DNA of 64,000 bases. Source: Marinilabiliaceae bacterium ANBcel2 (lineage in GTDB: Bacteria; Bacteroidota; Bacteroidia; Bacteroidales; Marinilabiliaceae). Location of the stretch: positions 1 through 64,000 of the forward strand of contig JARULA010000009.1 in the NCBI GenBank assembly GCA_029688995.1. Reading direction: 5' to 3'. Shown here one piece after another: positions 17,949 through 27,431 of this stretch. The position numbers and the translations under genes are program-made. Below the pieces are notes generated by a model, which was not told where the DNA came from, made no database searches, and worked only from the letters and a program-made list of their open reading frames with translations. Every line of letters starts with the position of its first letter. Positions within the stretch are counted from its first letter, which is position 1.

Positions 17949-18980
17949 ATGAAAGTTGTAATTTTTCTTTCGGCAGTAGTAGGTTTGCTGCTGCTAAATT
18001 ATGGATGTGGACAAACTGACAAGGAGAGTGTTTCACCACGAAATGTTAAAGTAGTTTCTCCGCATAGTGCCGGAACAACTATTACCAGAGAGTTTAACGG
18101 TGTAGTAGAGGAATCTCGCAATGCCAATCTCTCTTTTCGTGTGGGAGGGCCGTTGGTAGGTGTTTTTGCTGAAGAGGGCGATTTTGTGAGAGAAGGAGAA
18201 TTATTGGCATCAATTGATCCACGTGACTATCAGGTTCAGTTACAAGCAGCCAAAGCACAGTATCACCAGGCAAAGGCCGAGTATGAAAGATTTAAAGAGC
18301 TTTATAAACAAGATAAGTTGCCGGTAAATACATTTGAAAAATTGGAAACTGCATTTACAGCTGCTAAAAGTAGTTATGAAAATGCACAAAATGCATTGGC
18401 CGATACACGTTTAAAAGCACCATTTTCAGGAACAGTATTTCAAAAAAACATTAGTAACCATGAGACAATTGCTGCAGGTATTGTGGTTTATACAATTATT
18501 GATATAGAGGATCTTGAGATTGTATTTGGCGTGCCCGAATCAATAGTTGCAGAAATGGCAAACACAAAAGAGGTTACTGTTGATATTTCAGGAAAAACTA
18601 TTGCTGCAAAGGTCAAATCAGTATCTAATAAATCAGGAGAGGACAACTTATTTGAAACCCGTATATCTGTGCAAAATCCCGATTATAATGAAATTCGTCC
18701 GGGAATGAATGCCAAAGTTACTGTTGAAACTCACCGTGAAGCGCTAAAAGCAACCTCATTACCTGTTGAGGCAATTTTTTATAACAATAAGAAACCCTTT
18801 GTTTGGATTTATGATGAAACAACAGGAACCGTTAAATCTCGTTCTGTGCAAATTGGCAGAGTTTTGTCGGGCGGATATATAGAGGTAACAGATGGAGTTA
18901 ATAAGAGTGATAAAATAGTATCAGCCGGAGTACACTCATTATATGAAGATCAGCGTGTAGAAAAGGTTAATAAATTATAG
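17949..18980 (+). CDS. RND efflux periplasmic adaptor (membrane fusion protein), lipoprotein
   Basis: This 343-residue adaptor is anchored by a lipobox (NYGC, Cys20). It has the standard order: barrel-sandwich half (LSFRVGGPLVGVFAEEGDFVREGELLASIDPRDY), alpha-helical hairpin (about 90-150, Ala/Lys/Glu-rich), second half-lipoyl motif (TRLKAPFSGTVFQKNI), beta-barrel and membrane-proximal domain. It bridges the inner-membrane pump and TolC. The pump gene starts 5 nt after its stop and a TolC gene follows, so the tripartite set is complete. No TetR or MarR regulator is adjacent. It belongs to the AcrA/MexA side rather than the heavy-metal CusB side because it lacks the longer N-terminal extension. 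The exported compound is unknown. Confidence 0.92.
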   Translation: MKVVIFLSAVVGLLLLNYGCGQTDKESVSPRNVKVVSPHSAGTTITREFNGVVEESRNANLSFRVGGPLVGVFAEEGDFVREGELLASIDPRDYQVQLQAAKAQYHQAKAEYERFKELYKQDKLPVNTFEKLETAFTAAKSSYENAQNALADTRLKAPFSGTVFQKNISNHETIAAGIVVYTIIDIEDLEIVFGVPESIVAEMANTKEVTVDISGKTIAAKVKSVSNKSGEDNLFETRISVQNPDYNEIRPGMNAKVTVETHREALKATSLPVEAIFYNNKKPFVWIYDETTGTVKSRSVQIGRVLSGGYIEVTDGVNKSDKIVSAGVHSLYEDQRVEKVNKL

Positions 18981-18985
18981 TTGTG

Positions 18986-21900
18986 ATGTTAGATAAAATA
19001 CTTACTCAACGAGCATTACTAAATGCTTTTTTGGCTATATTAGTTATTGGAGGAGTTTGGTCATTTGCTAATCTTAGCAAACTTGAGGACCCTGAAATAC
19101 CTGTTAAGGCTGCAGTTGTTGTCACCTCTTATCCCGGAGCATCAGCCGAAGAGGTTGACAAGGAGGTGACTGACGTTTTAGAAGAAGCTATTCAGGAGCT
19201 CCAAGATATTGATAATATTGAATCGGTATCGATGCCGGGCATATCTCAAATTACTATTGATATCGAAGGCTATGTTACCAAAAATGAGCTTCCTCAAAAG
19301 TGGGATCACTTGCGAAGAAAAGTAAATGATGCCACCTCTTCTTTACCGCCCGGAGCAAATACACCTGTAGTAAATGACGATTTTGGTGATGTTTACGGCA
19401 TTTTTATGGCACTTAGTAGTGATGGATACAGTTATAGCGAGTTAGATAATTATGCCGAATTTTTAAAACAGGAACTATTACAGGTAAAAGGGGTAAAAAG
19501 AATCAATATAATAGGGCAAAAAACTGAAACAGTTGATATAATTTTTTCTCCTGAGCAGTTTGCTTCATTAGGAATAAACCCTATGGCTATAGTTCAAACT
19601 ATTAATGATCAGGGTGATGTTGCAGATGCAGGCTCGGTGGTATCGGGTTCCAAGAGAATTAGGTTGGCTCCCGGAAATAAATTTCAAAGTGTAGAAGAGA
19701 TTGAAAATCTTAATATTCAGGGAGTAGCAGGAAATAATTTCAGACTGGGAGATATAGCTACAATAGAAAGATCATTTTTAACCCCAGCCCATACAGGTTT
19801 TAGCTATAACAACAGGGAGAGTTTGGGATTAGCTATATCTATGCAAACAGGTGATAACATTATTAAGCTTGGGGAACGAATTGATAAAGAGCTTGCCGAT
19901 TTAATCCTGGATATTCCTGTTGGAATTGAAGTTCATACAGTTTTTGATCAGGCTTCTCAAGTGCAATCTGCCATTAGAGAGTTTACTGTTAATCTTGCCA
20001 CATCGGTATTAATAGTAATTGTTGTATTACTCTTATCGATGGGTTTTAGAGCGGGATTACTTATTTCCAGCAGTCTGGTTTTCACCATCCTGGGGACCTT
20101 TATTTTTATGGGCTTTTTTAATATGACTCTTGATAAGGTATCCCTTGCAGCTATTGTAATTGCTATGGGAATGTTAGTTGATAATGCAATAGTTGTTGCA
20201 GATGGAATATTAGCCGACTTATCTAAGGGCGTCTCCCGAAAAGAGGCTTTTGTTAAAGCAGCTAAGCAAAACTCTTTTCCTCTAATAGGAGCCACTTTTA
20301 TTGCAATACTAGCATTTATGCCTTTGGCATTTAACACAACATCTGCAGGAGAGTTTTTAAAACCACTCTTTTATGTGTTAACCATATCGTTAAGTCTCAG
20401 CTGGTTATTAGCTATGGTTCAGGTACCTTTTATGGCTTCTCTGTTTTATAAAAACGGATATAAAAACGGCAACAATAAAAAGAGTGATACAACTAAACAA
20501 TCCAATAATGTAAATAGTGGAGCTCTTTATCGCTACTTTGGAGGAATAATACGTTTTGCACTATTACATAAAACGATGTTTACGCTCTCTACTTTGATTA
20601 TACTACTTCTTTCTTTTTTGGCTTATGACTGGGTTAATAAAGATTTTTTCCCTCAGGAGGAGTATGACCAGTTTATGTTAGAGTACCGACTTCCACAAGG
20701 GGCTGATATTTATCAGGTAGAAAACGATCTATATGAAATGACTAATGAGCTTTTGCAATGGGATGAGATCGATTTTGTTGCAAGTTCCATAGGACGCTCT
20801 CCTGTTCGATATACTCTATCTCGGCCAATGAACAGTTACAATCCAAGGTATGGAGAGTTAATTATAGGCTTAAAAGATGCAGGCGATATTTTTGATGTTA
20901 TAGAACAAGCTGAAACGTATTTTTCTGATAAATATATAGATGCCGATATTCGATGTCGCCAGTATAGCCCTATTGGAGGAGATTATAAAATACAGGCAAT
21001 GTTTACGGGCCCCGATTCAGATGTTTTAAACAGTTTGGCCTTAGAGGCAAAACAGATAATGCATCAAGAGCCCGGAGCTATATTTGTTAATGACGATTGG
21101 GGTAATCGCACCAAGGTTTTAGCACCTGTTTACTCACCTGTAAAAGGGCAGCGTCTTAATATTACACGCAGCGCAATGGCCAACTCTTTAGCTATGTCAT
21201 CTAATGGAATGCCTGTGGGACTCTATTTTGAAGATAATAATCGCATACCTATTGTTATGAAGATAGATACCAATATTTCTGATAAACCCGATCAAATAGA
21301 GTCAATTCCTGTTTGGGGGCGTCAATCACGAAATAGTGTGCCATTGGGACAAATTGTTGATGAAGTTACCATAGAGAGTGAATCCTATGTTATTAACCGT
21401 TATGATGGTCAGCGTGCCATTAAAGTACAATGTGATCCCGCTCGTGATTTAACAGCACCTGAAGTGATGGATCGTATTCGTGCTGATATTGAAAACATCT
21501 CAATGCCTCGTGGATACAAAATGGAGTGGCATGGAGAGTATAAATCCAGTAACAGAGCTAATCAGGCATTATTGGAGAATCTGCCTTTAGCTTTACTGCT
21601 TATGGTTATTATAGTTATCGCTCTCTTTAATAACTTTAAACAACCTGTTATAATTTTTCTGATTTTTCCATTAGCCTTTATAGGTATAATAGCCGGATTT
21701 TTACTGACTCGTTTAAATTTTGGTTATTTGGCTATAACAGGAGGATTGGGCTTAATTGGTATGATGATTAAAAATACCGTAGTACTACTCGATCAGGTTA
21801 ATATTGAAATTAAGTCGGGCAAAGTACCGCTTATAGGACTTATTCGTGCTGCAATATCCAGAGTACGACCAGTTAGTATGGCAGCATTAACAACAATTTT

Positions 21901-22072
21901 AGGGATGTTTCCATTAGTATTTGATGACATTTTTCAGTCTATGGCTATCGCAATAATGTTTGGATTACTGGTAGGAACATTAATAACACTATTGGTTGTA
22001 CCGGTTTTATATGCACTATTTTATAAAGTGGATACAAAAAAGCTTAGGCTGATCGGTAAATCTAAAAAATAA
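18986..22072 (+). CDS. RND family efflux pump, inner-membrane permease (AcrB/MMPL-like)
   Basis: This 1028-residue proton-driven transporter has the usual 12-helix RND plan: TM1 (about 12-30), a large periplasmic loop (about 35-330), a helix bundle, a second loop (about 560-860), and a final helix bundle. The conserved helix-4 motif GMLVDNAIVVADG carries a single Asp, and a Lys-containing helix 10 (GLGLIGMMIKNTVVLLDQ) lies opposite it. This is the hydrophobe/amphiphile type, not the metal type. The start is the ATG at 18986 after an in-frame GTG. It sits between its adaptor (5-nt gap) and TolC (13-nt gap). A hydrophilic, Asn/Lys-rich insert near residue 500 joins the two halves. Substrates are likely drugs, bile acids or lipids. 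Confidence 0.93.
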   Translation: MLDKILTQRALLNAFLAILVIGGVWSFANLSKLEDPEIPVKAAVVVTSYPGASAEEVDKEVTDVLEEAIQELQDIDNIESVSMPGISQITIDIEGYVTKNELPQKWDHLRRKVNDATSSLPPGANTPVVNDDFGDVYGIFMALSSDGYSYSELDNYAEFLKQELLQVKGVKRINIIGQKTETVDIIFSPEQFASLGINPMAIVQTINDQGDVADAGSVVSGSKRIRLAPGNKFQSVEEIENLNIQGVAGNNFRLGDIATIERSFLTPAHTGFSYNNRESLGLAISMQTGDNIIKLGERIDKELADLILDIPVGIEVHTVFDQASQVQSAIREFTVNLATSVLIVIVVLLLSMGFRAGLLISSSLVFTILGTFIFMGFFNMTLDKVSLAAIVIAMGMLVDNAIVVADGILADLSKGVSRKEAFVKAAKQNSFPLIGATFIAILAFMPLAFNTTSAGEFLKPLFYVLTISLSLSWLLAMVQVPFMASLFYKNGYKNGNNKKSDTTKQSNNVNSGALYRYFGGIIRFALLHKTMFTLSTLIILLLSFLAYDWVNKDFFPQEEYDQFMLEYRLPQGADIYQVENDLYEMTNELLQWDEIDFVASSIGRSPVRYTLSRPMNSYNPRYGELIIGLKDAGDIFDVIEQAETYFSDKYIDADIRCRQYSPIGGDYKIQAMFTGPDSDVLNSLALEAKQIMHQEPGAIFVNDDWGNRTKVLAPVYSPVKGQRLNITRSAMANSLAMSSNGMPVGLYFEDNNRIPIVMKIDTNISDKPDQIESIPVWGRQSRNSVPLGQIVDEVTIESESYVINRYDGQRAIKVQCDPARDLTAPEVMDRIRADIENISMPRGYKMEWHGEYKSSNRANQALLENLPLALLLMVIIVIALFNNFKQPVIIFLIFPLAFIGIIAGFLLTRLNFGYLAITGGLGLIGMMIKNTVVLLDQVNIEIKSGKVPLIGLIRAAISRVRPVSMAALTTILGMFPLVFDDIFQSMAIAIMFGLLVGTLITLLVVPVLYALFYKVDTKKLRLIGKSKK

Positions 22073-22085
22073 AAAAGTTATAAAA

Positions 22086-23438
22086 ATGAAATTTATTAAA
22101 TATATCATAGTTGCTTTAATATTGCTTACTTCATCTATAGGAACAGTTTCCCAGGTTTCTGTAACAATAGATGAGTGTCGCCGGGATGCATTAGATTATA
22201 ATAAATCTCTTGATTTATCGCGCATGGATGAAGATTATGCAAAAGCTGCTGTAAAAGCTGCACGTACCGCTTATTTTCCTAAAATAGATGGTTCGGGTTC
22301 GGCTCTTTATATGCCCGATTTTGATGGCGTTGCTATGCCGGGATTTACTTTACCAACAACAGAAGAAGCTATGGCAGGTCATTTTGCAGGAACCAGCGGA
22401 GTAGATTTTCCTGGTTATGATTTAGGTATGGACGATCTACAGGTGTATATGGCAGGAGTAACAGCCGAGCAGGTTGTATATGCCGGCGGACAGGTTCGCA
22501 GGGGTAATGAGATGGCACAACGAGGGGCCGATATAGCAAGAGAAGCACTCAACCTAACCCGCTCCGAAGTTAAACATGCGGTTGATAAAGCTTTTTGGAG
22601 TCTTTATCTGGTTCAGCAACAAGTTGAAGTAACCGAAAGTCATGTTGATGCATTAACAACATTAGAAGATCAACTTAAAACACAATATCATCTGGGGATT
22701 ATTCCGCGAAGTGAAAAACTTAAAGTATCAGTTAAACGTACCGAAGCCGATTTACAATTGGTTGAAATTAAAAATATGCTTAATATTACATCGATGAATT
22801 TGGCACGTTTAACCGGTCGTTCATTAAATGAACCATTAAGAGCTTCAGTTTCAAATGATGAGGTAACCGAAAGTTATGAGGAAGTTGATTTTTCTTCAGA
22901 TTTCTCTTACCGTTCCGAATTAGAAATTTTAAGTCAGAAAAAAGAGATTGCACGTTTAGAGCGGCAGTCTGTATTGGGAGAGTATTTGCCACAGATTGGA
23001 GTTAATGTAGGTTATCGTTATATACATGTTCCCGATTTAACATCCGGTGACTGGAATATAACTATTGGAGCAGGGGTGTCAATTCCTATTTTTCACTGGC
23101 GAGAGAAAAAGCATAGAACCGATATGGCACGTATATCCGAAAAACAGGCAGCGATAAAATTAAGTGATACCGAAGATCAAATAGCTCTTGAGGTTGAGCA
23201 AAGCAGGCAAAGTTTGGATGCCGGATTTGACAGGGTTGAGGTTGCTAAGTTAAATCTTGAGCAAGCAAAAGAGACATATTCCGAAGTTGAGATCAGTTAT
23301 GATGCAGGCCTGAATAACATAACCGACCTGCTTAATGCACAGGTTGGTCTTCAAAGAGCATCTGCAATGCTGGTTGAAGCCCGTGCAAATTTAGAGATAT
23401 TAAAATCAGCCTATTTAAAGGCTTTAGGAACTCTCTAA
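22086..23438 (+). CDS. TolC family outer-membrane efflux channel
   Basis: This 450-residue outer-membrane factor has a signal peptide (about 1-23). Two homologous OEP halves are rich in heptad helices (AVDKAFWSLYLVQQQVEV in the first; AKLNLEQAKETYSEVEISYDAGLNNITDLLNAQ in the second). The latter contains the conserved Y-x-x-G-x-x-x-x-x-D-L-L-x-A signature. An unusual Gly/Met/Pro-rich segment lies near residues 75-120, where the first barrel loop should be. It completes the tripartite pump encoded upstream and is followed, 26 nt later, by a beta-barrel protein gene that is probably co-transcribed. Assignment to the TolC family is firm. Confidence 0.92.
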   Translation: MKFIKYIIVALILLTSSIGTVSQVSVTIDECRRDALDYNKSLDLSRMDEDYAKAAVKAARTAYFPKIDGSGSALYMPDFDGVAMPGFTLPTTEEAMAGHFAGTSGVDFPGYDLGMDDLQVYMAGVTAEQVVYAGGQVRRGNEMAQRGADIAREALNLTRSEVKHAVDKAFWSLYLVQQQVEVTESHVDALTTLEDQLKTQYHLGIIPRSEKLKVSVKRTEADLQLVEIKNMLNITSMNLARLTGRSLNEPLRASVSNDEVTESYEEVDFSSDFSYRSELEILSQKKEIARLERQSVLGEYLPQIGVNVGYRYIHVPDLTSGDWNITIGAGVSIPIFHWREKKHRTDMARISEKQAAIKLSDTEDQIALEVEQSRQSLDAGFDRVEVAKLNLEQAKETYSEVEISYDAGLNNITDLLNAQVGLQRASAMLVEARANLEILKSAYLKALGTL

Positions 23439-23464
23439 AATATTTAGTTAAGTAATAGACAATA

Positions 23465-24337
23465 ATGATTAAGTGTAGAGCTGTTCTTTTTTTATTTTTT
23501 TTATTAAAAAGTAGTTTTAGTTTATATTCACAAACATCAATTAGTGAAGCCTTTTCAGCCAGATCCTCACTGATGCCTAACAGGGCGGAAGTGGGGATTT
23601 ACAAAATGGCTATATCTGTGCCCGTTACATATAAAACATTGGGCAACGAGAATGGAGCTCTATTGCTTAATAGCGGATACTCTTTAACCAGTTTTCATTA
23701 TAATAGCGTATCTCAAGATGTTGAAGCAGACAATCAATATCATAATCTTTTCTTCAACTTCACCTATTTTAAGTCAGTTAATGAAGATAGGTACTATACT
23801 GCAATGCTTATTCCTACTGTTGAGTCAGATTTTCGGCAAAGCATAAACAGAAAAAACTTAGGATTAACCGCAATTGTTACTTACTCAATTCAAAATAGCA
23901 GTAAAAAGAGTGTTACCTCATTGGGTCTGGCTTATAATGTTCATCTTGGATTAAACTATCCGTTTCCCGTAATACTTTATAGCAGAAATCTTAATAATTG
24001 GTCTTATACGTTAGGGTTTCAAAATGAACTTAAATACACATTTAATGATACAGGTTCACTGGCATTTTATCTAAAACCCGACGGCTTTCGCGGATATTCA
24101 GGAAGAGTTGATATGGAGAGATTCTCCAGTCATGTAAGAATACAACATCAATCACTTTTATCAGGCTTTAACTATCAAAGGGGTATAAATGAGATGTTTA
24201 CTCTTACCTTTGAGGCTGCATACACACTCTATAACTCTTTAGAAGTACAGGATTACAACAACAATACTATTTTTGACTTTGGTATTGACAAAAATTTATA
24301 CTTTGGTTTAGGTATTAATTTAAAAAGCCCTTTTTAA
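23465..24337 (+). CDS. Outer-membrane beta-barrel protein (DUF6268-like)
   Basis: This 290-residue protein has a signal peptide (about 1-23) and then a mature sequence of alternating amphipathic strands (LLLNSGYSLTSFHY, YHNLFFNFTYF, RYYTAMLIPTVESDF), ending in a terminal Phe. That fits a small outer-membrane barrel of the DUF6268 type. It follows tolC by 26 nt and is likely the last gene of the RND operon. It might help the pump at the outer membrane or only share its regulation. No catalytic motif is present. The family call is moderate; the barrel call is stronger. Confidence 0.7.
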   Translation: MIKCRAVLFLFFLLKSSFSLYSQTSISEAFSARSSLMPNRAEVGIYKMAISVPVTYKTLGNENGALLLNSGYSLTSFHYNSVSQDVEADNQYHNLFFNFTYFKSVNEDRYYTAMLIPTVESDFRQSINRKNLGLTAIVTYSIQNSSKKSVTSLGLAYNVHLGLNYPFPVILYSRNLNNWSYTLGFQNELKYTFNDTGSLAFYLKPDGFRGYSGRVDMERFSSHVRIQHQSLLSGFNYQRGINEMFTLTFEAAYTLYNSLEVQDYNNNTIFDFGIDKNLYFGLGINLKSPF

Positions 24338-24541
24338 AATTGTGTTAACTTTTTTAATTACGCGGTATATCAAGGTAGGTAAAATTCACCTTTATTTGCG
24401 TTTATATTATATCCCTATTAATGGTTAGATGATTTCACCTCTTTTATCTTTACAATATCTCTTTATTTAACTGATATATAACCGTTAACACCTTCTTTTT
24501 TCCAATAGTTTATTATGCTGTAAAATACCCTATTGTTGGGA

Positions 24542-24572
24542 TTGCCGGAGAATTTATCTGCAGCTAATTTTG
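24542..24572 (+). promoter_or_regulatory. Promoter of the TonB/ABC/PepSY operon
   Basis: TTG at 24542-24544, a 20-nt spacer, and TAATTTTG at 24565-24572 match the Bacteroidota primary-sigma consensus (TTG, 19-21 nt, TAnnTTTG) exactly. The expected start of transcription is near 24578, inside the left arm of a 13-bp inverted repeat that reaches the start codon. Confidence 0.65.
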
Positions 24573-24623
24573 TCTTTACAAATTCAGCACATCATAAATG
24601 ATAATCAATGTTTGTAAAGACAA
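24570..24623 (+). repeat. 13-bp perfect inverted repeat spanning promoter and start codon
   Basis: TTGTCTTTACAAA (24570-24582) and its reverse complement (24611-24623) are separated by 28 nt. The left arm overlaps the last bases of the -7 element; the right arm starts directly after the ATG at 24608. It could be a DNA operator with two half-sites or an RNA hairpin presenting or hiding the start codon. Confidence 0.7.
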
Positions 24624-27376
24624 TTAAAATAGAAAGTGTAAATAAAAATCTGTCGGTTTTTATTCTTATGCTTATTATATCAACAACTCTCTTTGCAAAC
24701 GAAACATTCACTTTAGAAGGCGAAGTGGTTGATGTAGAAACAGGTGAACCCATACCTTATGTTACAATATACCTTAAAGAAGCAGATGTTTGGCAATTTA
24801 CCAATCAATTTGGATTATATACTTTTAAAAATATCGAAAAAGGTAAATATACTATAGTTACTCACTGCTTAGGTTATAATCAACACTCTTTTAAAATAGA
24901 TGTTAATAACAACAGCCATAAAACATTAGAACTCTACAAACAAAACCTTGAATTACAAGAAGTTGTAGTTACAGCCACTGAAAAAGCGAGTCAGCCCGGC
25001 ACATCAGTTATTAACCAGCAGGCAATGCAGCATATTCAGCCTTCTGGTTTTGGAGATCTGTTAGAGTTACTACCAGGGCATCGTTGGCAAGATATAAACA
25101 TGTCACAAGTTAACAGTATTAGTCTGCGACAAGCTGGCAGTGATGAAAACACAACTTTTGGTACGAGCTTTTATGTTGACGGAATGCCTGTTGGAGTTGA
25201 TGGCGGATTAGAAGGTGGAATATTACGAAGTGGTGATCTTAAATTGAGTGGCAGGTTAAATGTTGGCAGTGGGGTAGATATGAGAGAAATTCCTACCGAT
25301 GATATAGAAAGTATTGAGGTTATTCGCGGAGTTCCATCAGTAAGGCATGGAAACCTATCAACAGGGGCGGTTGTTATAAACAGAAAGTGGGGAACAACAC
25401 CACTTACCGTTAGGGTAAAAAGTGACCTTAAAACCAAATTGGCCTCAATTAACAAAGGTGTTAGGTTGGGTGATAACAGAGGTGTTTTAAATGTTGGCAC
25501 CGAAGTAGTTTCATTTGTAAATGATCCTCGCAATCCCTTAGAATCTTATCTGCGAAATAAAACATCATTAAAATATTCTAATAGTTATAATTTTGGTAAT
25601 AGTTCGCTTCGGTTGAACACCGGTATTGATTACTTAATTACCATTGATGAGGATAAAGAAGATCCCGAGTTGAACTACGGATTAAAAGATTATTATCGTT
25701 CAAACCTTTCAAAATTAAGTTATAGCTTATCTTCAAGCTATAATAGTGCGGGTAACATCTTAAAATCTTTAACATTTAGTTTTAGAGCCGATTATTCAAA
25801 AAACAGCTTAAAGCGCGAGCGATTGGTCGCTTTGACCGGACCGGTACCGCAGCCTACATCTATAGAACCGGGTAAACGCGACGGAGAGTATTTACCCTCA
25901 AGATATAAAGCCCGGTTTGAAAGAGATGATCAGCCCTTTTCTCTATTTTCATCTATTCACTTTTCATTATCAGGAAGAGGGGACCATTTTCAACATAGAT
26001 TTAATGGTGGTGCAGATTGGAGATATATTAAAAATTTTGGGAAAGGTGATATTTATGATATAAGTCGTCCAATTTATGCTCCGTCTCGTGGTCGCCCTTA
26101 TGATTTCAGTTCGGTTCCCGGTTTACATAACATCTCTTTTTTTGGTGAAGAAGAGTTATCATGGTCAATAGGAAACAGCACTCTTAAAGTAACACCCGGA
26201 GTCAGGGTCTCTATGTTATCAGGATTAAGTGCCGATTATGATATAAAAAATAAAATGTTTACCGATTTTCGTGGCCATATAATTTATTCATTTCCTCAAT
26301 TTAATTTTTTAGGCAATAATATTAAAGTCTCTTTAAATGGTGCCATAGGAGAAATGACACGAATGCCTGCACTATCACACCTTTATCCTCAGGAAAATTA
26401 CTATGATATTATAGAGCTAAATTATTATGCACAGGATCCTGAATTGCGAAGATTATATGTTAATACTCAAATCAAAGATATTACTAACTATAACCTTCAG
26501 CCTGCTAAAAACTTCAAAAAAGAGGTAGGAATTGATATCGAGGTTGGTAAAACCCGATTTCTTGCTACTATATTTAATGAAGAGATGACAAATGGTATAA
26601 TGTCGGCAAGTCGTTACATCCCATTTACTTATAAAAGTTATGACCCCTCTTCGGTACCTACCCATGGTTTATCTGCTCCTCCTGATTTGGATATGTTTGA
26701 ATATGAAGAGAGAAGCCGTCTATATTCATACAGTCAATATATTAACGGATCCGATTTGAATAAAAAAGGGGTAGAGTATCAACTGATTTCTCCACGTATA
26801 GAAAGACTTCAAACCCGAATTTCAATTTCAGGCGCCTGGTTTAAAACACGTTATCATATTTCGCAACCCGAATATACCTCAAGATCATTTATCTATAAAG
26901 GAAAAGAGTATCCATATGTTGGAGTTTTTGAGCGGGGAAGAGATAGCGAGGAGAGAGAATTACATAATACAAACATACAGTTTGATACTCATTTACCTAG
27001 TCACAGGCTACTCTTTACTATATCAGTACAAAGCACATGGTACGAAAAAAGCAGACGCCTTGTCGACGATGGAACACCAACAGCTTATCTTGATAATTAT
27101 GGAAATTACCATAAATACAGCAGTTCCCATCAGGAAGACCCAATGCTCCGATTATTAATGCGATCATACACTTCTTACTATTTTGATACAAACCGGAGGG
27201 CAATAGATGTGGGGGTTAATCTAAAACTTAAAAAAGAGATAGGGGATAATATGAGCTTTTCATTTTTTGTGAATCGCATTATGAATTACCTGCCCGACTA
27301 TACAACACCTTCTGGAACCGTGCAATCACGCCGTGCAACACCCTATTTTGGAATGGAATTTACATTATCAATATAA
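24608..27376 (+). CDS. TonB-dependent receptor with carboxypeptidase-regulatory domain (metal-uptake-like operon)
   Basis: This 922-residue outer-membrane receptor starts with a long basic n-region and signal peptide (to about residue 33). A carboxypeptidase-regulatory domain follows (about 36-120; LEGEVVDVETGEPIPYVTIYL). The plug (about 125-260) contains the conserved IESIEVIRGVPSVRHGNLSTGAVVINR block, which is especially well kept in metal-chelate receptors. The barrel ends in YFGMEFTLSI. It heads a run of eight same-strand genes including a DUF4876 lipoprotein, an ABC exporter-like pair and a PepSY-type membrane protein. That company suggests iron, haem or another metal chelate, but no ligand motif is visible. 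The start codon lies between the arms of a 13-bp inverted repeat, so translation may be regulated. Confidence 0.9.
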   Translation: MFVKTIKIESVNKNLSVFILMLIISTTLFANETFTLEGEVVDVETGEPIPYVTIYLKEADVWQFTNQFGLYTFKNIEKGKYTIVTHCLGYNQHSFKIDVNNNSHKTLELYKQNLELQEVVVTATEKASQPGTSVINQQAMQHIQPSGFGDLLELLPGHRWQDINMSQVNSISLRQAGSDENTTFGTSFYVDGMPVGVDGGLEGGILRSGDLKLSGRLNVGSGVDMREIPTDDIESIEVIRGVPSVRHGNLSTGAVVINRKWGTTPLTVRVKSDLKTKLASINKGVRLGDNRGVLNVGTEVVSFVNDPRNPLESYLRNKTSLKYSNSYNFGNSSLRLNTGIDYLITIDEDKEDPELNYGLKDYYRSNLSKLSYSLSSSYNSAGNILKSLTFSFRADYSKNSLKRERLVALTGPVPQPTSIEPGKRDGEYLPSRYKARFERDDQPFSLFSSIHFSLSGRGDHFQHRFNGGADWRYIKNFGKGDIYDISRPIYAPSRGRPYDFSSVPGLHNISFFGEEELSWSIGNSTLKVTPGVRVSMLSGLSADYDIKNKMFTDFRGHIIYSFPQFNFLGNNIKVSLNGAIGEMTRMPALSHLYPQENYYDIIELNYYAQDPELRRLYVNTQIKDITNYNLQPAKNFKKEVGIDIEVGKTRFLATIFNEEMTNGIMSASRYIPFTYKSYDPSSVPTHGLSAPPDLDMFEYEERSRLYSYSQYINGSDLNKKGVEYQLISPRIERLQTRISISGAWFKTRYHISQPEYTSRSFIYKGKEYPYVGVFERGRDSEERELHNTNIQFDTHLPSHRLLFTISVQSTWYEKSRRLVDDGTPTAYLDNYGNYHKYSSSHQEDPMLRLLMRSYTSYYFDTNRRAIDVGVNLKLKKEIGDNMSFSFFVNRIMNYLPDYTTPSGTVQSRRATPYFGMEFTLSI

Positions 27377-27431
27377 CATAACCCTAAACAATAAATAATA
27401 AACAATTAAACCATAAATAAAAAGTAGATAT

